A stretch of DNA of 64,000 nucleotides from Pumilibacter muris (GCF_943193045.1 NZ_CALPCN010000006.1:1-64000); one strand, 5' to 3'; positions 38,611 to 47,227 are shown, counted from the first letter of the stretch. A program made the numbers and translations. Notes: generated by a model not told the origin, from the letters alone.

Positions 38611-38834
38611 GTTATGCAAGATAGCGGGGTATTGCAAGCGTGGTAAAAGATTAGCAAAATGCTTCTTCGCTACTTTAAGGCGGCAATATGGGAGCATTGT
38701 TATTGCGAGGTTAGCGAAGCATACTTTTGATACCGCGTTATTGCGGGATAAGCGCGGCGGTCTCTTTCACAGGAACAAATAACGTTATATGAAATGCGGA
38801 AGTTTTCTTCGTATGGAAAATTTGTGAAAAACGC

Positions 38835-38861
38835 TTGACAGGGGGGTAAGCATATTATAAT
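38835..38861 (+). promoter_or_regulatory. Promoter with short G-tract
   Basis: -35 TTGACA (38835-38840) followed directly by six G (38841-38846); -10 TATAAT (38856-38861) with a short 15-base spacer. Related in design to the G9 promoters at 4683 and 7627, with a shorter tract. Confidence 0.6.
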
Positions 38862-38895
38862 ACGCTTATATTAAATATATAAAGGAGTGTTAAAA

Positions 38896-39236
38896 ATGAA
38901 AAAGACGATTAAAGTGTTTGGCATTTTGGCGGTTGTCGTTTGTTTGAGTTTGTCGTTTGCCGCATGTGGCGACAACGACAAAAAAGGCGACGACGGAATT
39001 GCGGTTGTCGCTGTGTCGGAACAGAAATTTGCCGATACGGAAAAAGCGGTTAAAGCGTATGTTGCCGACGAACTAAAATAGTTAAAGTTTTATATACGGC
39101 GTCTCTTGAATGGGAAGACGAGGGAGTTAAATATTCCGAAAAAATGTTTCAAGACGTTTCTTTCGGTTCGTTCGGAACTACAACGGTAACCGTGCCCGCC
39201 GAAGTAACCGAAGCTGCGAATAAGCTCGGAGAGTAA
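38896..39236 (+). pseudogene. Small lipoprotein gene with an internal frameshift
   Basis: ATG 38896 follows AAAGGAG. The N-terminus is a lipoprotein signal ending SFAAC (Cys22), then an acidic/lysine-rich stretch. The frame stops at 39079-39081, but the -1 frame stays open from there to 39236 and encodes a coherent continuation (VKVLYTASLEWEDEG, then VPAEVTEAANKLGE). One missing base around 39070-39080 explains this, either a real frameshift or a sequencing error. The repaired product would be about 113 residues. Function unknown. A terminator follows. Confidence 0.65.
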
Positions 39237-39257
39237 GTAACAATTTTATACAGTATA

Positions 39258-39292
39258 AAAATAAAACCGCTTTCGGGCGGTTTTATTTTTTA
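39258..39292 (+). terminator. Rho-independent terminator
   Basis: AAAATAAAACCGC, TTTCG, GGCGGTTTTATTTT. Symmetric, so it may also serve the minus-strand gene at 39323. Confidence 0.8.
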
Positions 39293-39322
39293 AGCTCTTA
39301 TATTTTCAAAAGCTTTTTGCGT

Positions 39323-39478
39323 TTACGCATCGATTTCGAAATGGTTGTTAGAGCTTTGAGTGGGCGGCATTCTGTCGCCTTTTTTCACATGTACGGTTCC
39401 CACGCATCTGCCGTTAGACGAAATAACGTTGTATTCGCCGGTTTTGGGAGCGATTTCACCCGATGAAAGCTTAATCAT
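39323..39478 (-). CDS. YjzC-like small protein
   Basis: A 51-residue protein. ATG 39478 has GGAGG about 11 bases upstream; the longer frame from 39523 includes that site and is rejected. The sequence (SGEIAPKTGEYNV, CVGTVHVKKGDRMPPT) resembles the YjzC family of tiny Firmicute proteins with a GExAPxSGxY start and a KGxxxPPT turn. Function unknown. Confidence 0.6.
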   Translation of the reverse strand: MIKLSSGEIAPKTGEYNVISSNGRCVGTVHVKKGDRMPPTQSSNNHFEIDA

Positions 39479-39651
39479 AGTTTTTGGCACCTCCTTACGG
39501 TTGTAGTATTTGAAAACGCGCAAAAACTATTCGCCCGCTATTTTCGCTCAAATCGGAAATTTTTGGCTAAATTGCGCGCTCGGTAATTCTTTACTTGCGA
39601 ATGTGAAAAAACTGTGATATAATTGTATTCGCACAAAGGAGAGGAACAAAA

Positions 39652-41130
39652 ATGTTAAGAGAAGAAGCGGAAGAATTTCTCGAAAATATAGGAAAGTTCC
39701 ACGCGGAAGATATAGAGCCGCGACAAAAGCGAATCGAGCCTAAAAACGTACTCGACGACAGACTTAAAGTTTTAAACTTCGTGAAAACGTATCGCAATGT
39801 CGTTGAGCAGTCTGTTAAAAAATTATGCGAACAAAAAGGTTATAGCGAAAAACCTACCGAAAAGGAACTTGCGAAATACCAAAAAACCGAGTTTTTAAAT
39901 AGCGCGGCGTGGCGCAAACCCGCTGATTTTAAAGGGTATGCGCCCGAATTTAAGCACACTTTTCCCGAAACGGAGAAAAAGTTTTCGGGAACGTTTAAGA
40001 GTTTGCGCGAGTGGCGAAGCGGTTGCGAAAAAGGCGGTTTAAAAGAGTTTTTCGAAAAGAACGACGAGGACTTTTTTAGATATGCCGATACGCTTTTTGG
40101 GGGCGTAAATATAAGCGGTGAAATTTTGGATACCGTTTACAGCAGGCTAAACGTTTTGCAAACCCGCGACGAAAAGCGGCGCGAAGAGGAAGAAGCGGAA
40201 GAACGACGCGTTGCAAGCGAAAATGCCGAAAAGCAGAGAATACTGCAAGAAAAAGCCGACGAAAAGTATTATCGAAAGCAAGCTCGCAAAAGAGCGGTTC
40301 GAAACGGATTCGGCAAAATAAGGGGTCTGTTTGAAGGTATAGGCGATAAGCTCGAAGACGTGGGCGAATGGCTCGACGACGCTTACGACACAATATCTTG
40401 GGTGGGACTTGTGCTAAACTCTATTTTGTTCGTGGCGTTCACGGCTTTCGCCGTGTTTTGCAATTTAGGCGGGAAATCGTTCGGCGGTTCCAAAACTGTG
40501 TTGTTTCTGGGCTGTTGGATTCCGCTTTTAATGATATTCATAGACCGCCAACTTATGCGGCGCGACACCGCTCTCGATTGCGGTACCCAACCGGACGACG
40601 TTTGGGATAGCGCTTACGGAAAATTCATTTGCATATTTTGCGGTATATACATAGTTACGAACCTGATTTTTTCGGGAGTATTTTCATGTTCCGGCGGTTG
40701 TAATGCTTTCGGTTCGTGCGTTGACAGTTGCAATAAGGGCTCATGCAGCGGTCTTGCAAGTTGCGGAAAATCGTTCGGACTTTGGCTTGCGCAAATTCTT
40801 TTGCCTGTTATAGGCGTGGGAATAGCTTGTATTCCTCTTAAAGTAATGGACGGTGCGTATATAGATGGCGCGGGCGGAACAACTCCCACAATAGCCGCGA
40901 TTTTCGTCATCGCATTTTCGCTTATGTTTAATGTTTTCGGTTTTGTTCGCGCAATAGCCGTGTTCGCCGTTCAAATTGTTACGCTTATATTTTTCGACTT
41001 ACTCTTTAAATTATCCGAATCGAAACTGACGGTAGAAGGCATAGGCGTGAAGATTATTGAATGGATTAGGTCGATAGTTTTGCTTGCGATAGTTGTGGGC
41101 GCTCCGTTTATAATATATTTGTATTTTTAG
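39652..41130 (+). CDS. Membrane protein with charged N-terminal half and Cys-rich loop
   Basis: A 492-residue protein after GGAGAGG. Residues 1-230 are hydrophilic with a likely coiled coil (EEEEAEERRVASENAEKQR near 180-205). The second half has about six hydrophobic helices starting near residue 255. Between two of them lies an unusual loop with nine cysteines (CSGGCNAFGSCVDSC..CSGLASC, about residues 344-375). A -10 like TATAAT lies near 39615. No family recognised. The loop could bind metal or be disulfide-linked outside the cell. Confidence 0.6.
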   Translation: MLREEAEEFLENIGKFHAEDIEPRQKRIEPKNVLDDRLKVLNFVKTYRNVVEQSVKKLCEQKGYSEKPTEKELAKYQKTEFLNSAAWRKPADFKGYAPEFKHTFPETEKKFSGTFKSLREWRSGCEKGGLKEFFEKNDEDFFRYADTLFGGVNISGEILDTVYSRLNVLQTRDEKRREEEEAEERRVASENAEKQRILQEKADEKYYRKQARKRAVRNGFGKIRGLFEGIGDKLEDVGEWLDDAYDTISWVGLVLNSILFVAFTAFAVFCNLGGKSFGGSKTVLFLGCWIPLLMIFIDRQLMRRDTALDCGTQPDDVWDSAYGKFICIFCGIYIVTNLIFSGVFSCSGGCNAFGSCVDSCNKGSCSGLASCGKSFGLWLAQILLPVIGVGIACIPLKVMDGAYIDGAGGTTPTIAAIFVIAFSLMFNVFGFVRAIAVFAVQIVTLIFFDLLFKLSESKLTVEGIGVKIIEWIRSIVLLAIVVGAPFIIYLYF

Positions 41131-41306
41131 CTCAAAGTAATCTTGCAAACGCTTTAAAAATATTTCGGCGCTTTTGGAAAATCTGTTCTTTTTTCCAAGC
41201 TATATTTAAGTTTTGCCTATTATACGCCTGTTGATTTACAGTTAAAATTAGTTGTGTAAGCAAAATATATAACATAAAAAAATCATTTTACTGTCACATT
41301 ATATTG

Positions 41307-41349
41307 TTGACAATATTTGCAAGCGGTAGTATAATGTTAGCACCCTAAC
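41307..41349 (+). promoter_or_regulatory. marR promoter with operator-like inverted repeat
   Basis: -35 TTGACA (41307-41312), 17 bases, -10 TATAAT (41330-41335), then GTTAG-CACC-CTAAC (41336-41349) over the expected transcription start. The position suits autorepression by the MarR protein encoded next. Confidence 0.65.
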
Positions 41350-41402
41350 TAATTTTGCGAAAAAAACAGCTGTTTAAAACGGTAAAAGGAGAGAGAACTC
41401 TT

Positions 41403-41852
41403 TTGACTGAAGAAAAAACGCTTTTAAACGAATTGCGGCTAATTAACATAGCGTTGAAGCGGAGCATGAGCGCTATTTGCGACAACGGCGTGCCCACAGT
41501 TTCGTCTATGGTGTTGCATTTCGTTTTTATGAACGGCGGCAACGCTTTGCAAAAAGATGTTGAAAACGAATTCGGAATGAGGCGCAGCACGGCGAGCCAA
41601 CTTCTCGGAAAGCTTGAAAACGGCGGTTATATAACTCGCGCCGTGATTGATTCTGACGGAAGAAGCAAACGCATATATTTGTCGGAGAAAGCGGTTGCCG
41701 AGCAAAACCAAGTTGCGCAAAAGCTGAGAAGTTTGGAAACTTACCTCGAATCGGCGCTTTCTGCCGAAGAAAAGAACACCTTTTTTAAACTTTCGGGAAA
41801 AATCAGGCGTAAATTCGAACCGAACCCCGAAAATTCGCGGGGGGGGGTATAA
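41403..41852 (+). CDS. MarR-family regulator
   Basis: A 149-residue protein. TTG 41403 is chosen because AAAGGAGAG lies about 9 bases upstream; the frame runs further up without a ribosome site. The winged helix reads RRSTASQLLGKLENGGYITR with the wing DGRSKRIYLSEKA. The last codons run through nine G (41839-41847), so the C-terminal tail (SRGGV) depends on tract length. It precedes an ABC exporter pair, a typical arrangement in which MarR represses its exporter. Confidence 0.88.
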   Translation: MTEEKTLLNELRLINIALKRSMSAICDNGVPTVSSMVLHFVFMNGGNALQKDVENEFGMRRSTASQLLGKLENGGYITRAVIDSDGRSKRIYLSEKAVAEQNQVAQKLRSLETYLESALSAEEKNTFFKLSGKIRRKFEPNPENSRGGV

Positions 41853-41910
41853 GCTTTAAGTCCGTTTTTAGATTTGTATATAATTTTTTTAAGGAGACAC
41901 AATAAAAAGA

Positions 41911-43665
41911 ATGCTGAAACTGTTTAAATATCTGCGAAAACGCGATTGGCTGCTTGTTGCGCTAAGCGTGGGGCTCGTTGTGTTGCAGGTATGGCTCGAA
42001 CTCACCATGCCCGACTACACGAAAGAAATCACCGAGCTTGTTGTTACGCCGGGCGGAACGCTTAAAAAAATATGGCTCGCGGGCGGAAAAATGCTTGCTT
42101 GCGCTCTCGGCAGCATGGTAAGCGCGGTTATAGTGGGCTTTTTCGCTTCTAAAATAAGCGCGTCTTTCGCTATGAATTTGCGTTCGGCGATATTCGATAA
42201 AGTGGAAAGTTTTTCTATGGAGGAAATCAACCGCTTTTCCACAGCAAGCCTTATAACGCGCTCTACCAACGACGTTACGCAAGTTCAAATGGTGCTTGTG
42301 CTCGGATTGCAAGTTATGATAAAAGCGCCCATAATGGCTGTTTGGGCTATAATAAAGATAGCGGGCAAACAATGGCAATGGTCTACTGTCGTTGCGGCTG
42401 CGGTAGGCATTTTGGTTCTTATGATTTTGGTGGTTGTGTTGTTTGCAGTGCCGAAATTCCGCAAAATTCAAACTTTAACCGATAATTTAAACCGCGTGAC
42501 GCGTGAAAATCTTACGGGCGTCAGAGTGGTGCGCGCATATAATGCCGAACTCTATCAAGAGGAAAAATTCGCTAAGGCAAACGACGAACTCACTAACAAC
42601 TATTTGTTCAGCACCCGCGTTATGGCGCTTATGAGTCCGGGTATGAGCATAATAATGAACGGCATGAGCCTTGCGATTTATTGGATAGGCGCAGTGCTGA
42701 TAAAGAACGCTTCCGTTATAGAGCGCGTGGATTTGTTCGGCAATATGACGTCGTTTATGTCTTACGGAATGCAGGTTGTTATGGCGTTTATGCTTCTTAC
42801 CATGATATTTATCATGATGCCGCGAGCTTTCGTTTCGGCGCGCCGTATAAACGAAGTTTTGCACGTCGAGCCCTCTATAACCGACCCCGCGCAACCTAAG
42901 TTGCCGAACGGAAATATAGTGGGAGAAGTAGAGTTTAAAAACGTTTCTTTTAAGTATCCCGACGCCGAAGAATACGTTATAGAGAATGTGTCGTTCAAAG
43001 CGAATAAAGGCGACACGGTGGCTTTTATAGGCTCTACGGGCAGCGGCAAAAGCACTTTAATAAATCTTGTGCCCCGATTCTACGACGTTACCGAAGGCGA
43101 AGTGCTTGTAGACGGGCAAAACGTTAAAGATTATTCGCTTACGGAACTTCACCGCAAGCTCGGCTACGTTCCTCAGCGCGGCGTGCTGTTTTCGGGCACT
43201 GTGGAAAACAACGTGAACTACGGGCACGGCGAAGAAGAGCGCACTGTTGAAGACGTGAAGCGCGCGGTGGAAATCGCGCAGGGCAAAGACTTTGTCGAGA
43301 AAATGGAAGGGCAATATACGGCTCCCGTTGCGCAAGGCGGAACAAACGTTTCGGGCGGACAAAAACAGCGCCTCAGTATTGCGCGCGCGGTAATACGCAA
43401 TCCAGAAATTTTCATTTTCGACGACAGCTTTTCGGCGCTCGACTATAAAACCGACCGAGTGCTCCGTTCGGCGCTTAAAAAGGAGACGGGCGACGCTACC
43501 CGCCTTATAGTTGCCCAACGCATAGGAACAATTCTCGATGCCGATAAAATTTTGGTGCTCGACGAAGGCAAGGTTGTGGGGCAAGGCACACACTCCGAGC
43601 TAATGGAGTCTTGCGAAGTATACCGTCAAATCGCCTATTCTCAATTATCGAAGGAGGAACTGTAA
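41911..43665 (+). CDS. Heterodimeric ABC exporter, subunit with degenerate ATP site (second pair)
   Basis: A 584-residue half-transporter: exporter transmembrane domain in residues 1-310, then an ATPase domain. Walker A GSTGSGKST, signature VSGGQKQR, Walker B FIFDDSFSALD (Asp in place of catalytic Glu) and IVAQRIGT (Gln in place of His). This is the degenerate half, as in the pair at 7767. AAGGAG site upstream. One base separates it from its partner. Confidence 0.9.
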   Translation: MLKLFKYLRKRDWLLVALSVGLVVLQVWLELTMPDYTKEITELVVTPGGTLKKIWLAGGKMLACALGSMVSAVIVGFFASKISASFAMNLRSAIFDKVESFSMEEINRFSTASLITRSTNDVTQVQMVLVLGLQVMIKAPIMAVWAIIKIAGKQWQWSTVVAAAVGILVLMILVVVLFAVPKFRKIQTLTDNLNRVTRENLTGVRVVRAYNAELYQEEKFAKANDELTNNYLFSTRVMALMSPGMSIIMNGMSLAIYWIGAVLIKNASVIERVDLFGNMTSFMSYGMQVVMAFMLLTMIFIMMPRAFVSARRINEVLHVEPSITDPAQPKLPNGNIVGEVEFKNVSFKYPDAEEYVIENVSFKANKGDTVAFIGSTGSGKSTLINLVPRFYDVTEGEVLVDGQNVKDYSLTELHRKLGYVPQRGVLFSGTVENNVNYGHGEEERTVEDVKRAVEIAQGKDFVEKMEGQYTAPVAQGGTNVSGGQKQRLSIARAVIRNPEIFIFDDSFSALDYKTDRVLRSALKKETGDATRLIVAQRIGTILDADKILVLDEGKVVGQGTHSELMESCEVYRQIAYSQLSKEEL

Positions 43666-43666
43666 T

Positions 43667-45451
43667 ATGCCGCCGATGGCAAGAGGGGCAGTGCCTGCCC
43701 AAAAGGCAAAGAACATGCGCGGGGCGTTTATAAAATTACTTAAATTTTGCAAACGGTTTCTTCCCGCTATAATAACAGCTCTCGTGTTGGCTGTGGCGTC
43801 TACCTCGTTTTCCATAATAGGGCCCGAAAAGGTAGGCGACATAGGCAACGAAATTCAAGCGGGTATCACGGGCGAAATGAATTATCGGAAAATAGTTGAT
43901 ATAGCGCTGTTTTTGGTGATTATATACGCAATCGGAGCGGTGTTTCAATACATTCAGGGCTTTATAATGGCAACGGTTACGCAAAAAGTTACCCGCGCGC
44001 TCAGAAAAGGCATATCGCAAAAAATCAACAAGCTTCCGCTTAGGTATTTCGACAACAACACTTTCGGCGATATTTTAAGCCGCGTTACAAACGACGTAGA
44101 CATGATAGGGCAAACGCTCAATCAAAGCGTTATGATGCTTGTAACAAACGTTGCCATGATTATCGGCGTGCTAATAATGATGTTTACTATCAACGTTATT
44201 ATGGCTGTCACCGTAATAGGCGCAACCGTTGTCGGGTTTTTCTTTATGATGCTTATCATGATGAAGTCGCAAAAGCATTTCTTGGCGCAGCAGGTGAATT
44301 TGGGTGCTGTAAACGGGCACATAGAGGAAATATATGCGGGGCACAACGTTGTTAAAGTGCTCGGCGGCGGCAAACGGGCTAAAAACACTTTCAACCTAAT
44401 TAACGGAAAACTATATTCGAGTTCGTGGAAGTCGCAATTTTTGTCCGGTCTTATGATGCCCATTATGAACTTTGTGGGCAATTTGGGATTTGTCGCCGTG
44501 TGCGTTGTGGGCGGCGCGCTTGCAATAAAGAACGGACCGGAGTTTATAGGAACGATTATATCTTTCATGATATACGTTCGTCTGTTCACAGGTCCGCTCG
44601 GGCAAATAGCGCAAGCTGCAAACAGTTTGCAGAGCACTGCGGCGGCAAGCGAGAGGGTATTCGAATTTTTGGGAGAGGAAGAGCTTACGCCAGATGTTCC
44701 CAAAACGGAGTTGAAAACCGTTCGCGGCGAAGTTGAATTTAAAAACGTAAATTTCGGTTATGTTCCCGAACGCACAATAATAAACGATTTTTCGGCGCAC
44801 GTTTTGCCCGGTCAGAAGGTTGCCATAGTGGGACCTACGGGCGCAGGCAAAACCACAATGGTTAATTTGCTTATGCGTTTTTACGAGGTCAGCGGCGGAA
44901 GCATTACCATAGACGGCGTTGACATACGCGACCTTACGCGCGAGAATATTCACGACCTTTTCGGAATGGTGCTTCAAGACACTTGGCTTTTCGAGGGCAC
45001 GATACGCGACAATATCGTATACTCAAAACAAGACGCGTCGAAAGAAAAGGTGATAGCGGCGGCGAAAGCTGCGGGGCTCGACCATTTTATCCGCACTCTT
45101 CCTCACGGCTACGACACCGTGCTTGACGACAAAACAAGCATATCGGCGGGACAGAAGCAGCTAATAACAATCGCCCGCGCAATGGTTGAAGACGCGCCTA
45201 TGCTCATTCTCGACGAAGCTACAAGTTCGGTAGACACCCGCACCGAAGTGCTTATTCAAGAGGCTATGGACGCGCTCACAAAGGGACGCACGAGCTTCGT
45301 TATAGCTCACCGTCTTTCCACCATAAAGAACGCCGACCTCATTTTAGTTATGCGCGACGGCGACGTTATAGAAAGCGGCAATCACAACGAACTTATAGAA
45401 AAAGGCGGCTTCTACGCCGATTTATACAACAGTCAGTTCGCCGCCGAATAA
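43667..45451 (+). CDS. Heterodimeric ABC exporter, catalytic subunit (second pair)
   Basis: A 594-residue partner of the previous gene. ATPase motifs are complete: Walker A GPTGAGKTT, signature ISAGQKQ, Walker B LILDEATSS, H-loop VIAHRLST. The N-terminus carries an extra stretch before the first helix (MPPMARGAVPAQKAKN). With MarR upstream, a multidrug-type export role is likely but the substrate is unknown. Confidence 0.9.
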   Translation: MPPMARGAVPAQKAKNMRGAFIKLLKFCKRFLPAIITALVLAVASTSFSIIGPEKVGDIGNEIQAGITGEMNYRKIVDIALFLVIIYAIGAVFQYIQGFIMATVTQKVTRALRKGISQKINKLPLRYFDNNTFGDILSRVTNDVDMIGQTLNQSVMMLVTNVAMIIGVLIMMFTINVIMAVTVIGATVVGFFFMMLIMMKSQKHFLAQQVNLGAVNGHIEEIYAGHNVVKVLGGGKRAKNTFNLINGKLYSSSWKSQFLSGLMMPIMNFVGNLGFVAVCVVGGALAIKNGPEFIGTIISFMIYVRLFTGPLGQIAQAANSLQSTAAASERVFEFLGEEELTPDVPKTELKTVRGEVEFKNVNFGYVPERTIINDFSAHVLPGQKVAIVGPTGAGKTTMVNLLMRFYEVSGGSITIDGVDIRDLTRENIHDLFGMVLQDTWLFEGTIRDNIVYSKQDASKEKVIAAAKAAGLDHFIRTLPHGYDTVLDDKTSISAGQKQLITIARAMVEDAPMLILDEATSSVDTRTEVLIQEAMDALTKGRTSFVIAHRLSTIKNADLILVMRDGDVIESGNHNELIEKGGFYADLYNSQFAAE

Positions 45452-45467
45452 AATTGCAAAGTAATAA

Positions 45468-45499
45468 AAAGGGACGCCAACGTTGGCGTCCCTTTTTTT
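45468..45499. terminator. Bidirectional terminator between exporter and tRNA-Pro
   Basis: AAAGGGACGCCAACG pairs perfectly with CGTTGGCGTCCCTTT, then a T-run. It serves the exporter on the plus strand and the tRNA on the minus strand. Confidence 0.85.
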
Positions 45500-45500
45500 G

Positions 45501-45577
45501 TGGTCGAAGTGGCGAGACTTGAACTCGCGGCCTCTTGGTCCCTAACCAAGCGCGCTACCAAACTGCGCTACACCTCG
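45501..45577 (-). tRNA. tRNA-Pro (AGG)
   Basis: A 77-nt cloverleaf on the minus strand with encoded CCA. Acceptor CGAGGTG pairs with CACTTCG; the anticodon arm is CTTGG-TTAGGGA-CCAAG, giving anticodon AGG (proline CCU). C1-G72 and the overall body agree with bacterial tRNA-Pro. An A at position 34 is uncommon in bacteria outside Arg, but occurs in some Firmicutes. Confidence 0.9.
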
Positions 45578-45847
45578 TGAATTGCTAAAATATTATACTA
45601 TACCGCCGAAAATATGTCAAGAGTTTTATGGCAAGCGGTTGGAAAAATTCCGCGCGGACACCGAATAAAAAATCCGACGCTCAAAAACGCGCACAGCGGC
45701 GGTATACGGCGGTATTCATTTCTTTTAAGCAAAAACGCACGAAAAACCGCAAATTTCGTTGCAAGAAAAAAGTCGAATTTCCGCATATTTTCCCGAAGTT
45801 TTTCGCTTCCGTCAATATATTTTTTATCTCGTCAAAAACCGAGCAAC

Positions 45848-45893
45848 TTCGACATTCGCTTTCATTGCGCGAGTGTTTTTAAAGCTGTATACT
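45848..45893 (+). promoter_or_regulatory. spo0A promoter with a 0A box
   Basis: -35 TTGCGC (45865-45870), 17 bases, -10 TATACT (45888-45893). TTCGACA (45848-45854), the reverse complement of the Spo0A box TGTCGAA, lies just upstream of the -35, suggesting autoregulation. The rest of 45578-45847 shows nothing recognisable. Confidence 0.55.
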
Positions 45894-45929
45894 ATACTCG
45901 GAAAATAAATAAAAAGGAAACGAACCGCA

Positions 45930-46691
45930 ATGAAAACACGAATTATGTTGGTTGATGACAACGAAGAACTGCTCGGTAGTCTTAAATCTTTTTTCGCTAC
46001 CGACGACGCTATGGAAATAGTGGGCGTGGCGACCGACGGAGAAAAAGCTCTCGAACTTTTCGAAACCGCTCGTCCCGACGTGCTTGTGCTCGACCTTGTT
46101 ATGCCCGGAATAGACGGCTTCGAGGTTATGGAAAGACTGGATAAACGCGATTGCAAGATTTTGGTTCTCAGCGCTTTGAGTCAGGACGCTTTCGTTACTA
46201 AGGCTATGAATCTCGGTGCCGATTATTACATGCGCAAGCCCGCCAACCCCGACACTTTGCGTAAGCGTATAACCGAGCTTTTGTCGGCGCGTTCCGCTCC
46301 CGCATCCGAAGAGAAAACAGCGAAGCCCCGTCAAATTAAAAACCGTTCGCTCGAAGAAAAGATTACGAATATTTTTATAACGGTAGGAATACCCGCGCAT
46401 ATAAAGGGCTATCAGTTTTTGCGCGAAGCAATTAAGCTCGCCATCGACAATCCCGACATTATAAACAGCATAACCAAAAAGCTGTATCCCGAAGTCGCCG
46501 AAAAATTCGACACAAGTCCGTCGAAAGTGGAACGCGCAATCCGTCATGCAATAGAAGTTGCATGGAATCGCGGCAAAATCGAAAACATAAATTCTTTGTT
46601 CGGCGTAAGGGTTTATAACCACAACGAAAAGCCTACTAACGGCGAATTTATAGCTTTGGTTGCCGACAAAATGCTTCTCGAATCGGTGTAA
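45930..46691 (+). CDS. spo0A: Sporulation master regulator Spo0A
   Basis: A 253-residue response regulator. The receiver domain has the acidic pair DDNEE at the start, phospho-acceptor Asp in VLVLDLVMPGIDG near residue 54, and Lys in YMRKPANP near 105. The DNA-binding domain has the Spo0A-specific signature (GIPAHIKGYQFLREAI, KVERAIRHAIEVAWNRG, KPTNGEFIA). Binds TGTCGAA boxes when phosphorylated to start sporulation. It is monocistronic here. The adjacent spoIVB seen in many clostridia is not present. Confidence 0.95.
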   Translation: MKTRIMLVDDNEELLGSLKSFFATDDAMEIVGVATDGEKALELFETARPDVLVLDLVMPGIDGFEVMERLDKRDCKILVLSALSQDAFVTKAMNLGADYYMRKPANPDTLRKRITELLSARSAPASEEKTAKPRQIKNRSLEEKITNIFITVGIPAHIKGYQFLREAIKLAIDNPDIINSITKKLYPEVAEKFDTSPSKVERAIRHAIEVAWNRGKIENINSLFGVRVYNHNEKPTNGEFIALVADKMLLESV

Positions 46692-46714
46692 TAAAAAATT
46701 AAGTTTAATAACAA

Positions 46715-46746
46715 AAAAGACCGCGAAATAATTCGCGGACTTTTTG
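46715..46746 (+). terminator. Rho-independent terminator of spo0A
   Basis: AAAAAG(A)CCGCGAA, ATAA, TTCGCGG(A)CTTTTT. It marks the end of the core chromosome segment before the island. Confidence 0.8.
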
Positions 46747-46827
46747 TTATATTCGCAAAATGTTGTTTTGTGTTTTTGGCAATTAAAAGAGCGCAAATCG
46801 CGTGTGTCAATCTTGCGCTCAAAAATA

Positions 46828-46872
46828 TGGTGTGCCCGGCGGGGGTCGAACCCGCAACCTACAGCGTCGGAG
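46828..46872 (-). mobile_element. tRNA-Arg(CCG) 3' fragment: att-like scar at the island edge
   Basis: On the minus strand this reads as the 3' part of a tRNA: anticodon loop CTCCGAC (anticodon CCG, Arg), stem GCTGT, T-arm GCGGG-TTCGACC-CCCGC, acceptor CGGGCAC, A, CCA. The 5' half is missing; past 46872 the expected ACAGC stem does not occur. Elements that integrate at tRNA 3' ends leave such a fragment at the far end, with the intact gene at the other. The orientation means the island extends to the right and the complete tRNA should lie beyond 64000. Confidence 0.75.
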
Positions 46873-47119
46873 CAGCCAAAAAAGTCGGGTGTATGAATTT
46901 TTATGCAAAATATCGTGTGTATCTTGCGTATTTTCTGCATATATTGTGCATAAATTCTGTAATTTTTACGCTTTGCAATAACTTTTATAGCGTTTGGGTG
47001 TAAAAATGGTGTAAATTTTGCCCTTTTTTCGGGTGTTTTTGAGAGCTTGTAAGCTATGTGCTTGCAAGTTCTTTACGCTATGTATCTTTATGCATAATTT
47101 ATACATTGCGAAATAAAAG

Positions 47120-47227
47120 TGCGTAAATACGCAAAAATTTGTCATGAGAAGCCTATAATCTAAAAATGCGTATTTACGCAAAAATTAATTATAATCGCAC
47201 CAATCGGAGAATTTGTAGCAATACGCA
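47120..47227. promoter_or_regulatory. Three 14-bp palindromic sites at an exact 47-bp period
   Basis: TGCGTAAATACGCA (47120-47133), TGCGTATTTACGCA (47167-47180) and a half-degenerate TGTAGCAATACGCA (47214-47227), each followed by an A/T-rich AAAAATT or AAATTTT. They lie between the tRNA scar and the BREX promoter. They could be operators for a BREX regulator or arm-type binding sites of the island's recombinase. Confidence 0.6.

Noticed and set aside
46828-46872. A functional tRNA gene
   Set aside because: The 5' acceptor, D-arm and 5' anticodon stem are missing, so it cannot fold.
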